Shown piece after piece: positions 33,262 to 44,950 of a stretch of DNA of 64,000 nucleotides (position 1 is its first letter; each line of letters begins with the position of its first letter). Under the pieces are notes generated by a model. It worked only from the letters and a program-made list of their open reading frames with translations. It made no database searches and was not told where the DNA came from. The stretch is taken from contig NC_054741.1 in the NCBI RefSeq assembly GCF_018143015.1, positions 59,208,197-59,272,196 of the forward strand. The letters run 5' to 3'. A program made the translations under genes and the position numbers. This stretch comes from Lytechinus variegatus (lineage: Eukaryota; Echinodermata; Echinoidea; Temnopleuroida; Toxopneustidae).

Positions 33262-33590
33262 AAATCGTGGATGAAACCACAAGAAATACGTCGTATAATA
33301 ACATTGTATACAGCGTTAAAATTGACTTTCTAGATGACACATAAATTTCTTCATATAGTTCTTCAATTTTCCTAGAAAAAATCCAAAATTATCAGTAACC
33401 GACACTTTCGCTGTGTTTTTATGTTACGATGTTGTCAATTAAGCTGATCAGAAGTGAATAGAATGTGGATATAAACTCTGACATAACGGTTAAAAGTAGT
33501 CCAAGACATTATTCAATCACAATCTGTTTTCAGATGTCTCGGTATTTTCTTATCCAATCCCGATCAAATTGATTTGTGGAAAATATTATA

Positions 33591-33609
33591 AATAAAATGA
33601 ATCAATAAA
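33591..33609 (+). terminator. Candidate polyadenylation signals of TRIM gene 1
   Basis: AATAAA occurs at 33591-33596 and again at 33604-33609, about 330 bp after the stop codon. The paralogue has AATAAA at matching places (47117-47122, 47134-47139). Confidence 0.55.
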
Positions 33610-35476
33610 AAATACAATAAATGAATTCTAAATTGATAAAATTGTATTGCTACATTTATGCTAATATGTTAATTTCAAATGCAAAAACAAATTAATGTAA
33701 AAGATTGAAGAAACCTTAATGATCAACGGTGACATTTTTTATATTCACCATGTACAGTATGGTTAAACAGGATTGCTTAGAATATAAAGAAACATTTATG
33801 AAAATATGAAAATAAATGGATGATTTACAACAATTCTGAATAGAGATAACAGGACACTGGGAATGACTTTTTAACAGGGGTGCTGAAGTAATTTTGAAAA
33901 GCAAAAATAAAATTAAAAATAAACAAAATAAAATGGTTTTCACTACAAAATGGAGATCCACCCCCAGGATGCCCAGCACCCCGTTTTCCAGGGCCATGTG
34001 AATGAACGTAAAATTCTGGCGTAAAGTAATTCATAGATGGTGCATTTATGATGTCTTTAGATAAATTGTTCCCTTTTTAGGACCTATAAAACGCAATGTT
34101 GATAAGAACACATCCTGCGTCTTAGCAAATGTACATTAAGAGGAGCGTGTATTGTATTGTACATAAATTCCGATTTGTATCAAACTGAGAAAAAAAGAAC
34201 AGGCATCAGCCGATTGATACACTGATGAATAAAAATAAAATATTGAGGAATGAGGAAAATCGTTGGTTATTGTTCGATCGCGAATGAGCACAATATGTGA
34301 TATGGATCGGTAACCGTGAAATTGATAATAATAATAAAAAAGATAGGGTAGGCCTGGAACGATTTTTTTTATTGAGGGTGCTGATGTAAATTTGGCAAGC
34401 CAAAAAAAGTAGTTTCTTTCCAAAATGTAGGTGATTACATTTCTCCATTTTGTCACACCTTCCAGAATTCCAGGGACTGCTGCCTATGAAGAACAATACA
34501 CGCAGCACCCCCAAGGAAAATATTGGGGGTGCTTCAGCACCCCCGCTTTCCGGGACCATGAGAGATAATCATTTGACGCCAATATTATGGAGCAGCAGTG
34601 ACACTTTTTCGAGCAAGATATTCACAACACATGTTTCTCTAAACATGTTCTAGGGGAGTTACTTGATTGCCCCCTCCCCTTCTCTTTGTCCTTCCTATAT
34701 TTTGTATTTTGTTATCTAGTTTGTGTTACGCAGGCGTATCTTGCTCCAAGGCGTTTTCCAGGGGTTTTATGCTTAAATCATTCAGTTTGTATATATTTGT
34801 ATTTTGTAAATTTTAGTTGATTTCTTTCGATTTGTACTTGTCAGAGAAAAGATGTACAATGAAAAAGAAGAAATTGTATCATGTATTCATTTACTTGTAG
34901 CAGTTATACTCAAATTAAAAACACAAATATTTGATCTTCCAGTTGCCTGCATATACTATAGTTACATAAGTGGACTATGCATTCTCCATACTTAAAATAG
35001 TTTGTACATTATGAAAGACAATAGAATTTTATCAAAATCAGAAATGAAATAACAAAATTATGGCTTTTCAAAATTTTCATTATGCATTTTATCCCTATAT
35101 TTGCGAAACAGTGCATGGATATGGATTGAGTGAGCTGACAATCACCTTTTACTTTTTTGTATTTTATTATGAAAAATTATAATATTCATTTTAGTTTTTG
35201 TCTGTATAAAATTTAATATAAGATTGATTACTGATCAAATGTGATGTGCAAGAAACACATTGTTTGTATAATGTTTATTTTCTTGTTTGTAGTCGGTTTG
35301 TTTTGGTAGAAGAAAAGGTGTGCAATGAAAAAGAAGGAAATAGATCATGTGTTCAATTGACTTGAAACATCATATTCTAATATTAAAGCAAATATTTAAT
35401 CTGATAGTTGCCTGAAAAGAGTTAATAGACATACCTTTAAAGGACTATGAGTTCTCCATGCACACTGAAAAATATA

Positions 35477-35714
35477 CACTGTAAAACCTGTGGTGTTAAA
35501 ACTGACACCAATTCGTGTTAATAGAGGACCACACCCTGAGGTGTTAAAATTACACCCTAGAGATTGAACATAACACCAAAGAGTGTAAATGTAACAACCA
35601 AAGGTGTTGTAATAACAACTATAGGTGTAAAACTAACACCAGCAATTTAACACCGATTAGAATAACTGGTGTGGTCCTCTATGTACACCGGTTAACACCA
35701 CAGTTTTTGCTGTC
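35477..35714. mobile_element. MITE with GTGGTGTTAA ends and TA duplication
   Basis: The ends read CACTGTAAAACCTGTGGTGTTAA and, inverted, GACAGCAAAAACTGTGGTGTTAA. TA flanks both sides (35475-35476, 35715-35716). The paralogous position near 49855 is uninterrupted and has one TA, giving a clean empty site. A TA duplication suggests the Tc1/mariner superfamily. The interior is rich in GGTGTTA/TAACACC palindromes. Confidence 0.85.
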
Positions 35715-37050
35715 TATGATCTGAAGTAAAATAGTACATCTATCTATGTAAAATAGGATTTCCCGAAATGAAATGAAAAAATTATGGATTTTCAAGTGTT
35801 GCATTATGCATTCTACCGGTGAAACAGTACTGTATGAATGTCATCATTAATATGAATATAAAGTGAGCTGACAATGCCACCCTACCTTTTTTATTATGAA
35901 AATTTACAAGATTATTATTTTTGTTTCTGCTCGTAGAAATAAAAAAAATGAATGATTAATGATCAAATGTGATGTATAAGAACCACATTGTTGATTGAGG
36001 TAACTTGTTTTTGGAGATAAGACATAGTTTATACTCTTATAAGCAATTAAATAATTCACAATTCATGTTTAAACAAAGAAAGTGAGAAAATCAGCTTACT
36101 TGCTGCATCATGACTTGGCATGCATAAATGATGAAGATAAAATTTTAAATTCTGTTAACCATGTTAACTTTTTTTTATTTTTCATGAGGTAAATATTTAG
36201 TGACTTGCTTGCTCAATTGAGCCCATTAAATTCATGTTATCATCAGCCTGAGCCTTAAAATAGTTGAAAGATAAAGGATTCATTGAACTTTGATTTATTA
36301 TCGGTACATATGTTTACTTGTATCCTTTGATATGCATGAAAATTGTAGAATCTTGACTTGTTAGAAAGACTAAATTAATTCATCATCTTTTGTAGATAAC
36401 TCTCTTGTCTCTAATTTCATTTATATGGCTTTTTTTGCCAAATCACATTACTTGAATATATAAATACATCAACAATAAAACTTATACTAACATGAAAAGA
36501 GAATGCAAGATATAATGTGTGTCATGTTGTTTACGATGCTACATTTATTTAGTTAATAACAATACTGCAGAGGTGAATGGATTATATTGCTGTTTTAAAT
36601 AGAAATCAAAATGAGTGTTTTAGAGTACTGCATTTATCTTTAAAATATTTGTATCACTTTCTAGAAATTAATTAGTTAAGAATATTGTCTTGTTAAAAAA
36701 AAATGAAAATTAGAGTAACTCATGCACCTGAAAATTTGATTACTCAAAATAAATTTAAGTATGCATTTGTGTCATTTACTGAACATTCCTAAGTATTCCT
36801 ACTAGTTTTCTTTCCCCTGCCCCCCCCCCCCCCCCCCCCTCTCTCTATCACTTTGTCTCTTTCTCTCTTCCATCTTTCAATAAGATCTAGATATACCTTG
36901 CACACTACATAATTATGTAAATGCTATTTGCGTAGTCAGAAACATAAGTCTAATTCTTTGAGAAGATACATAATAAAGGTCATGATGATTATTATACGAG
37001 AATTTCGCTCTCGTCTTTTGTTAGTTCAAGAGTTAAATAACTAATAAGGG

Positions 37051-37260
37051 TGACGGAGAGAGAAAGAGAGAAAGAAAGAAAGAAAGAGAAAGAAAGAAAG
37101 AAAGAAAGAAAAGAAAGAAAGGAGAAAGAAAGAAAGAAGGGGGTGGGGTATATAGAGAGCAAGAGGTTGGGACATGATAGAGAGAGAGAGGGGGATAGAG
37201 AGAAAAATTGGATTAAAAAACACGAGTTGAGAGGCGGGGGGGGGGGGGGGGTGGGTTAAA
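37051..37260. repeat. GA-rich microsatellite with poly-G run
   Basis: GAAA/GAGA repeats at 37051-37140 and 37175-37205 are followed by an 18-bp G run near 37236. The paralogous place at 51172-51275 has a shorter version. The frames on both strands are low-complexity artefacts. Confidence 0.9.
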
Positions 37261-37707
37261 AAAGGGGTTCCTCTTTGGAAAGAAATCAACTAGAAAGAAC
37301 TCTTAGGTATTGATCAAACAATGTTAGATATTTCACTATCAAACAGAATTAGTAGCTAAAAGTTTTCAATCAGTGAAAATGATATAAATTTTAAATAAAA
37401 ATGCAACAGAATTCTCATTAAAATCATACTTTTTATCAGATATAATTCATTTGTCCCCCCCCCCAGAATTGCAGTTTGGAATAAACACAAAGGACCAGAT
37501 TGTACATTTGAAAAGTCTTGAATATTACTTTCAAGTTGTAGTGGAGTCGGACAACTTTCCAATTCAATCAAGATTTATAATTACTAAGATAAAAATACTG
37601 TCCAAAGACACCATGTCTTTGAGTGATGATGTGAGTAAATGTAAAATTAATATTCAATTATTAAGATACTCTTTATCGACATCGACTAAGCAATTTTATC
37701 GCACTTT

Positions 37708-37968
37708 TTGAATATAAATAAATCCCAAACCTCCAAGGTGTTTACTCGCTTTAATCAACTTTACAACATCGATAGGCAACAGACTTTCAAATTGTTTACT
37801 CTTCCATTACGAATCACTATTGACACCAGACTTCGAATCACACACTATAACATTTTAAATAACTTAATACATACAAATGAATGGCGCACAGAAATAGGAA
37901 AGAAAACCAATGCATTATGCTCTTTTTGCAATGCGACACCCGAGACATTGGATCATTTGCTTTTTGCA
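37708..37968 (+). pseudogene. C-terminal fragment of a LINE reverse transcriptase
   Basis: The frame encodes LRITHYNILNNLIHTNEW, then CSFCNATPETLDHLLF. This matches the zinc-binding tail (C-x2-C and H) found after the reverse transcriptase of L1/Tx1-like and similar non-LTR elements. About 85 residues remain. The upstream domains are absent and the frame runs on into a minisatellite. It interrupts TRIM unit 1 only, so it entered after the duplication or was lost from unit 2. Confidence 0.65.
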
Positions 37969-37971
37969 TTC

Positions 37972-38205
37972 CTTTCATTTCGTTTTCGGATTAACGAACC
38001 TTCGGCATTACGAACCTCGCTTTGTTTTCGGACTAAAGAACCTTCGGAATTACGAACCTCATTTCGTTTTCGGGCTAACGAACCTTCGGAATTACGAACC
38101 TCATTTCGTTTTCAGACTTACGAACCTTCGGAATTACGAACCTTCGGAATGACGAACCTTCGGAATATCCGAACCTTCGGAATAACGAACCTTCGGAATT
38201 ACGAA
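37972..38205. repeat. CGAACCTTCGGAATTA minisatellite
   Basis: Units of 16-37 bp built from CGAACCTTCGGAATTA, with a longer version adding CCTCATTTCGTTTTCGG. TTCGGAATTACGAA is nearly palindromic. The open frame across it fuses to the LINE tail only by chance. Confidence 0.9.
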
Positions 38206-38430
38206 TGTATGCGACCTATTTCAAGCTGCCTCTCGTTATCTTCCTATGCCGAAAATATAAAAGTTTTCGGCATTAAAAATCATTGGAGTGTTTGCTTCTG
38301 GTTGGAGGGGGGGGGGGGCATTTAATCGTATGATCCTCAGTCTTCAGATCTGTATAAAGGCCTACGTGAGAAACTATGATCTGCTACTGTATAGCTGTCC
38401 GATCGTATTCCGAATATCATCCCTTCTTCC

Positions 38431-39139
38431 ATTAAAGAGGCATCTACATCCTCTGCATTCAAAAGTCGCCTTAAAACTTATTTGTAATAAGCGATTCTAT
38501 GATTGAGACAGTCTACAAATAGCTTTAATCCTCTCTCTGATATACGCTATACAAGCATCGTATTATTACTATTATTATTATTGAAGTGTTTCATAGGGTT
38601 TGTCGGACGTTTTATCCCACAAGTCCTATTTCTATTCAACAGCTACTTAGAAATGATGTTTTTTCAGCCAAACAAAATCGTGGAAAGTTGTCAAGACAAA
38701 ATGTTGATGAATTGCTATCATACGATGAAGGTTTAGTTTATGTCATTATAACAAATTGCTCTTTTTTAATTCCAAAGGGGTGTTGCAAGAAACTTGCGAT
38801 CAATTGCAAGTCTATTTTCAGTCCCTAAATCGATCAAGTTTTTAGATTAAAAACAAATTTGCGATTGATGTCTAATCTGCTTCTTGAAACAAGCAGTGTA
38901 ATCTCACTTGCTACAGTTAAGATTGATTTATCAAGTGTAAAATGACAACAGAATATTTACAATTGATTGCAAAAATTATCTTGCAACACCCCCAAGTCTC
39001 ATTTGAAACAAAGTCATGAGGTTATGTGAAAAATTTATATTTAAAGCCATGCGATCGTGTAGAGGCACAGAGGTACAGAATACCATCATCGTCATGGTTA
39101 TTGTTATAATTATTTGACATTACATTTTCAATGTTCGGT
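38431..39139. repeat. Upstream part of TRIM unit 2, non-coding
   Basis: From about 38580 this matches the sequence around the 59265 insertion: 38660-38740 matches 55950-56055, and 39020-39139 matches 59370-59480. No gene is present. The phrase TCGTGGAAAGTTGT is shared. It is the upstream flank of a candidate promoter. Confidence 0.6.
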
Positions 39140-39150
39140 GGAATTTCCCC
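39140..39150 (-). promoter_or_regulatory. NF-kB-like site in first-exon block A
   Basis: GGAATTTCCCC reads GGGGAAATTCC on the other strand, which fits the kB consensus GGGRNNYYCC. It lies 170-180 bp before the splice donor of block A. Blocks B (41012-41021) and C (59482-59492) have kB-like matches at the equivalent place. Confidence 0.5.
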
Positions 39151-39319
39151 CCGTCACTGAATAGACTGCTTGGTAAATATGTAAAATTCGTTTACGATGA
39201 ATGAATCACATTGTAATAACTGCACAACACTGTGGACACGGGGAGGACTGAGACCAATAACATTGCATTTTTTTATATAGAACGAAATTTACTTCTGGAA
39301 TTAACGGATATAGACAAAG
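39151..39319 (+). other. Candidate non-coding first exon A of TRIM gene 2
   Basis: The block ends AGACAAAG followed by GTGAGTGAAT (exon end 39319), a strong donor. It shares long runs with block C, such as GGAGGACTGAGACCAATAAC, AACGAAAT and AACGGATATAGACAAAG. The transcription start is unknown, so the left edge is nominal. The likely partner is the acceptor at 44940. Confidence 0.5.
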
Positions 39320-41011
39320 GTGAGTGAATTTAACTATTCTTGTATTGTTTGAAGGGTAGGTGTCTTACACACCTTAAGGATTGATAGTATTTAGCAAGAT
39401 GAAAAAAATGGAGAGGAAATTCCGTTACTAAATATTACAATGTACATTAACTTTTTGTCAACCCGGAAGTAAGATGAAAAAATAAAGTGGAGTGGAACCC
39501 AAAGTGGATTTTTTAAAATGACAATTTGATAATGTTTGTCTATCCCATGGGTACTTCAAAGAAATGTGACAATTTAGTATCACTTAATACAAACCATACT
39601 GTACATTTATTGTTTGTAGGCTATATTTCACTTGAAATGTCGTACCATTTAGACTTTAATGAAGATAGTTATTGAGCAAACCCATGGAAATAGTGTATGT
39701 CACTGATACTAATAGACACGGTCTTAAATCATATTATGGAAATTAAGTTCACCCAATCCTGAAACAAAATGCACATAGTTAAGTCAGGTATGAATACCTC
39801 AGATATTTTATCTTGCCAGGTCGACATGATAACGTTATTATGTCAACCTCGCAAAACGTTATCTCGCCAAGTCGACTCTTGGAACGTATATCGATTTGGC
39901 AAAACACATTATCTCGCCAAATCGACTGATAAAAAGTTGTATGTCGGCAACTTTGCGAGATACGTGTTGGACGTGTTGTTCAAAGGCTTGTTACCATATA
40001 ACATTTTTATAAGTCAACTTGGCAAGATAATTGGCCATGTCAACATAAGCAGAGGCGTCGATCGGGGGAGGGGGTGATTACCCTTACTAATATTCGGGTA
40101 GGAGCAAACATATCGATTTGTCCCCCCCCCCCATTCTGATAACTTTATAAATTTAACAATCCAACAAGCACAACACCAAAATTTGCATCAACAGAATCGG
40201 ATATAAATGAGAGTCAAGTTATGACATTTTTAAACTCTCGCTTAATTTACAAAATAGTTTTATGCACATCCTGGTCTGTACGTAAATGAGGGAATTGATG
40301 ACATCATCCTCTCTCACTATTCCTTTTGTACTTTATTATTATGAAATATATGAAATAATTTTCTTTACATTGTGGAACAAGTTTTATTCCTCCCTAAATA
40401 TTTGGAATTACCATTGTTTTAACATTTTATGATTCAGTTAAGTTGGTATTATCAAATTTGTAAAAATTTAAATATTGTGTAATTCAAACAATAAAAACAA
40501 AAGAAACAGAGAGGGACATCATCGATTCTCCCATCTGAATGCGACTAAATTGTGCATATACTATTTTGTGAAAAATAAGCGAAACTGTGAAATGTCATAA
40601 CTTTCTTATTTTACATTAGATTTCGATGTAATTTCCAGCATTATGCTTGTCTGATTTTTCTCCATTGATTCGAATCAACATTTTTTTCTGGGGCGGACTT
40701 GACCTTTAAAGCCCCGTAAAAAGTACAAATGTACAAATCCAACATGCAAATGTTTGTAAAAGGTTATGCCATTCGGCTTTTCAGCCGCTATAGATACACT
40801 TGTTGTAATAAACCGTCTAAATAAAAATAAATAGATACATAAGTAAACATTCCCTCCATGCAATGGAATACGAGTTTGTATATGGGGGGAGGGGGTTGGG
40901 AAGCTGTATGAACATATCCCACTATCTTCGCCTCTGCAGCATAATAAAGAGACACTAATTCTTGATACAAGAACAGCATTATCAAAACTATAGAAAATGT
41001 CAAAGGTCGGT
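39320..41011. other. Intron-like non-coding DNA between first-exon blocks A and B
   Basis: It holds the phrase TTTTGTCAACCCGGAAGTAAGA near 39452, which recurs near 61922 downstream of block C. A short GTCGACWTGGCAAGAT-like repeat occurs around 39815-40040. No gene is recognised. Confidence 0.5.
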
Positions 41012-41021
41012 GGGAATTCCC
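41012..41021. promoter_or_regulatory. Palindromic NF-kB-like site in first-exon block B
   Basis: GGGAATTCCC is a perfect palindromic kB-type site, preceded by CAAAGGTCGGT as in block C. Confidence 0.5.
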
Positions 41022-41214
41022 AGTCATTAATAATAGATTGACGAACCATAGAGCTATTAACAGTTCGTACACAATGATAATGGTATTATTATGATCAGTT
41101 TACTATAAAAAAATACGCACGTCAGAGAACTCAGCTTCTATTCATAATTCAGTGCATATTTTATTACTATCGTAAAACGATTTCATCTTGTACATAGGGG
41201 GAAGGTGAGTGAAT
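41022..41214 (+). other. Candidate non-coding first exon B of TRIM gene 2
   Basis: The block ends GGGGGAAG followed by GTGAGTGAATTAACTC (exon end 41214), closely matching the donors of A and C. The body is more diverged than A against C. It may be an alternative first exon or a decayed copy. Confidence 0.4.
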
Positions 41215-41502
41215 TAACTCTTTTCAGTAGAGTAAGAAAAAAAAACTTGTGTGTATTGTGTTCTTAGTTCACATTGATGAAAGTCAACTCATATTTAGAA
41301 TGTCTCCCATATCAGACATGGAATCATAATTTACTTTGGACTAAAAATGTAAGGTATGCGTATAGATAGGCCATCTTTGTCACATTGAGAAATGCTAATA
41401 ATTCTTAAGATGAAAATGCATATATAAGCACTCATGCTTTCTGAGCAATCAGGTAAAATTCACTGATGAAAGTCAGTAATTTAATATTACTCGCTTATAA
41501 GA

Positions 41503-41830
41503 GGTACCCAAGGCTGAAAATCATGTATAAAGCAATTCAGAAAAACAGAAACTGAAAATATAATAGCTGGAGATGAATAAGAAAGTTGGAAAAGGTATTA
41601 TAGAATTATGGATAAAATAACAAAGATATGATTTAATATTCTAATTTATACGATAAGCCTATACTCCACAATGTGGAATTAAGTTTTTTATTCGAAAAAA
41701 AAAATGAATTATTGTGAATAATAAAACCTTATATATAACACATTGATATACAGATTATGATCATTATAATTTTGGTTCCTTAATTGTGATCTCAATATAA
41801 TGATGTCAAGCTAAACTTTTCAATCAATGT
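41503..41830. repeat. About 335-bp direct repeat, left copy
   Basis: It matches 42427-42775 at about 90% by eye (shared GCTGGAGATGAATAAG and CCACAATGTGGAATTAAG). The GC-rich element at 41861-42403 separates the copies. Confidence 0.85.
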
Positions 41831-41860
41831 AGATAACAATAAAACTACTAAAGCCCCTTT

Positions 41861-42403
41861 TACACCTTCACGGATCATCCCGGATTGTCAATCCAGGGTC
41901 ATCCGTGTACAGTCCGGGACTACCGTGTACACTCTGGCTACTCTTCCGGCGCCATCCTTGATGTACCGGCATGTCCGGGAGAAAAATTGAACGTGTTCAA
42001 TTTTTCATCCCGGAGTACACGGACTGATAATCATCCGTGTTCATCCTTGTAGCCTCCTTGTACATCCGTGTAGCTACCGAATGCATCCGGGAGGCTCCTT
42101 GTAAGAACCGGGTGATCCTTGTTGATACCGGCTTTATCCGGGGTCAAATGTTTGTATTGTTTGCGTACATGAACAATAGTACGTATTCATAACCAAGTAC
42201 GAGCATGCTCCAGATGCTGCAAAAAGGGACGAAAGTTCATTCTAGCAAGATATATCCCAGTACAGAATGTGAGCAACCGTGTAGGTCCGTGTGAAGACCC
42301 AGTAACATCCGTGATCATCCGGGTATTCCGTGTTGGCTCCGGGAGCATATCAAACAGGATCCCTATTGCTACCTTGCCTATCCTTGTAAGACTCCGTACT
42401 TTT
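41861..42403. mobile_element. GC-rich repeat of ATCCGTG/ATCCGGG/ATCCTTG words
   Basis: A compositional island in AT-rich DNA. It is built from about 30 variants of ATCC(G/T)(T/G)G spaced 9-14 bp apart. The left edge GCCCCTTTTACACCTTCACGG looks like a terminus; I found no inverted partner. A near-perfect hairpin (TCCGGGAGAAAAATTGAAC and its complement) lies at about 41968-42008. The class is uncertain. Confidence 0.5.
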
Positions 42404-42426
42404 ATATATATATATATTTTTTATGA

Positions 42427-42775
42427 AGTGGTACCCAAAGCTGAAAATCATGTCTATTTTTATTTGAAAAGATAAAGCAATTCAGAAAAACAGAAACTGA
42501 AAATATCATAAAAGCTGGAGATGAATAAGTAATTAAGTTGGAAAAGGTATTATAAAATTATGGATAAAATAACAAAGATATGATTTAATATTCTAATTTA
42601 TAGGATAAGCGTACTCCACAATGTGGAATTAAGTTTTTTATTAGAAAAAAAGAATTATTATGAATAATAAAACCTTATTTATGACACATTGATACACAGA
42701 TTATGATAATTATAATTTTGGTTCCTTTATTGTGAGCTTAATATAATGATGTCAAGCTAAATTTTTCAATCGATG
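42427..42775. repeat. About 335-bp direct repeat, right copy
   Basis: Counterpart of 41503-41830, starting GTACCCAAAGCTGAAAATCATG, with a short insertion near 42455. Confidence 0.85.
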
Positions 42776-43453
42776 CATTTAGGCTTAATGTGGTTAGCTT
42801 TATATGATTTTATGCTTACGTTATATTCATATGAACATAATATAATATATGAAAGGAAAATTTCAGTGATTAGAAGGTGAAAATTTATTTACATGTAAGA
42901 ACGTTTATCCCGAAAAGATGAAAAACTTTGAAGGAATTATTTTGTACCCTTCTTTCCATAAATTTTAATTTTAAACTACATATAATAATCACAAATAGTT
43001 TTAAAATGTCGTCGAAATAAAATCATAGAGTTTAAAAGGAGCATATAGAGCTCTCAAAAATGAAAGGTAAAGTATGTATATATATATATATATATTCATA
43101 CCTTGGTCAGATCGGTCTATATACTACCGTCGGTTTCACGCTTTCGGCCATCTTCAGGCAGACTGAAGATTTTTTAAAAAAAATCATATTCTATTTCTTC
43201 CTCATATCACATGAAAAAATAAATATAACTTGACATCATTAACATAATTGTTTCAAGTTTACGCATAAACTTTGGTAAGAACATGGTAAGAAAAGGAATA
43301 TAAAAGAATTTCGAATGTAAACTTATAATCAATCTGCTCACATTTCTTTAACAACTTATAATCACGAATAAATTAATACAGAACAGAATCCGGGTACAAC
43401 AACAAGAGCAAAAATCACTATTAGCTAAATTACGGAAATACAATAATAATCTG
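42776..43453. other. AT-rich intron-like DNA with a (TA)n run
   Basis: A (TA)n run lies at about 43076-43096. No gene or clear repeat end. Confidence 0.5.
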
Positions 43454-44715
43454 CAGGGGCGGATCCAGCTTTTGCCAATAGGGGGGCCAAAAAATATTTT
43501 CATCAACATTTTTCTCGATTGGCCGCTATAATCTGATTTTTTTTGTTGGTTTTTCAGGGGGTAGTCCTATAACTAAAGACTGAAGTTTTAAGTATATTTG
43601 ATTTTGATTTTATTTTATTGTTTACTTCTGCAATTACATCATTCGTATATAATACATTTTCCATAACATAACAAACATAGTATATTGAGAACTTTTTTTG
43701 GCATGAATCATAACTAAATGTACTAAAATTATCATTACAAACAAAACTGATCTCATACCAAATTAGTTAACATTTACAATTTGCAGAAGGATTGTCATCA
43801 TAAGCAGATTGCTTGAAAAAATGACAACCCCAAGTTAGAACTCATTGATTAATATAATACATTAATACAGCAGAATCGATAAACAGTACATTTCATGAAA
43901 AACAGCAGTAATGTAATTTGAGCAATGAAGATGGAGATGCTAAGGATGGAGATATCCTATATAAGTATATGTTAGTTTTTATTGTTATAAACAAGAAAAG
44001 GTATCTCATGTGGTCTCAATATATAATGCAAGCGGGAAGCGCGAGCTAAAATTCTTTGATATTTTATGTCCTTAGAACTGAAGATTCTGAGCAGTTTTAA
44101 TAATCATGAATAAAGGTAAGTATCTAACAATGCGAGCGCGAAGCGCGAGCCGAAATTTTATTATAGTAATGTGAAAGGGACTCAATTGGGGCTGTTTTTA
44201 GTGATTAATGACTAGGATACATGATCACTAATAAAATGAGAGTGCGAAGCGCGAGCGCAAAAGTTTTAATCTTCCGACCTAAAAACTGGACAGTCTGAGC
44301 GCATTTTTATTTAACAAAGAACAAGCTGTGTGTCTCAAACAATTAAATGCGAGCGCGAAGCACGAGCTTAATATGTTGATATACTGACATGATAAAGGAG
44401 CATTTTGACAAATTTTGGAAAGAATTTCCAAGAGGATATGTATCTCACAAATCAAACAATGCGAGCGCGCAGCGCAAGCTGAAAATTTTGATATAACAAT
44501 TTGTGTTAATCAAACAAAAGATTGAAAGCTTGATGTGCGAGCTAAAATATTTTGTTCAAATTGATTTCAGAACTGGATATGAACTTCTTGAATCGGATTC
44601 ATTACACAGGCAATGCGAGTGCGAGCGAATTTTTTTTAATATAAAGTCTATTTTCCAATTTTCCCCCTCATCTTTTTCTTGTTTCCTTTCGGGGTCGGGC
44701 CGGCCGTTACGAGGC
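43454..44715 (-). mobile_element. hAT-like element carrying a GC-core array, opposite orientation
   Basis: It begins CAGGGGCGGATCCAGC at 43454 and then follows the right-end interior of the 22923-27726 element in reverse. GCGAGCGCGAAGCGCGAGC cores occur near 44030, 44131, 44238, 44348, 44461 and 44610, about 110 bp apart. The far end near 44690-44715 (CGGGGTCGGGCCGGCC) is decayed and no duplication is visible. It sits in the presumed intron of TRIM gene 2. Confidence 0.6.
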
Positions 44716-44940
44716 TGTAAATTGCTATTATCATTATTAGAATATTAGAATAAACAGCTATATTAATTATAGCTGCGTATACTTGGTCAATCAGAAGCAC
44801 ATCTTCTAAAGAATTGATAAATCAAGAAATGTATGCTGTCATACCCTTCTTCCGTTCCTTTCTACATTTTCAGGTACGCTCCAGAGTGGCATTGTTTTCC
44901 CTTCTTATGAATTCGTTGTTTTTATTTTGTAATTATGTAG
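44716..44940 (+). promoter_or_regulatory. Intron end and splice acceptor of TRIM gene 2
   Basis: Homology to unit 1 begins near 44870 (GGTACGCTCCAGAG). The stretch ends TTTATTTTGTAATTATGTAG, with AG at 44939-44940 and the ATG 10 bp on. Confidence 0.6.
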
Positions 44941-44950
44941 AGTTCCGGTC

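Larger units (their letters stand above)
33262..37676. repeat. 3' half of TRIM duplication unit 1 (non-coding)
   Basis: This 4.4-kb stretch aligns by eye with 46778-51721 almost throughout. It holds no recognisable gene. Parts include two small inserts with GGGGTGCT/AGCACCCC ends (about 33878-33990 and 34375-34550), shared by both units, and a MITE at 35477-35714 that only this unit carries. CT-rich and C-run sequence lies at 36817-36870. Similarity resumes at about 38215-38430, matching 52880-53070, after unit-specific insertions. Confidence 0.85.

Noticed and set aside
37708-38325. A 205-codon frame as a host gene
   Set aside because: Its first 85 residues are a LINE fragment and the rest is the CGAACCTTCGG minisatellite read through.
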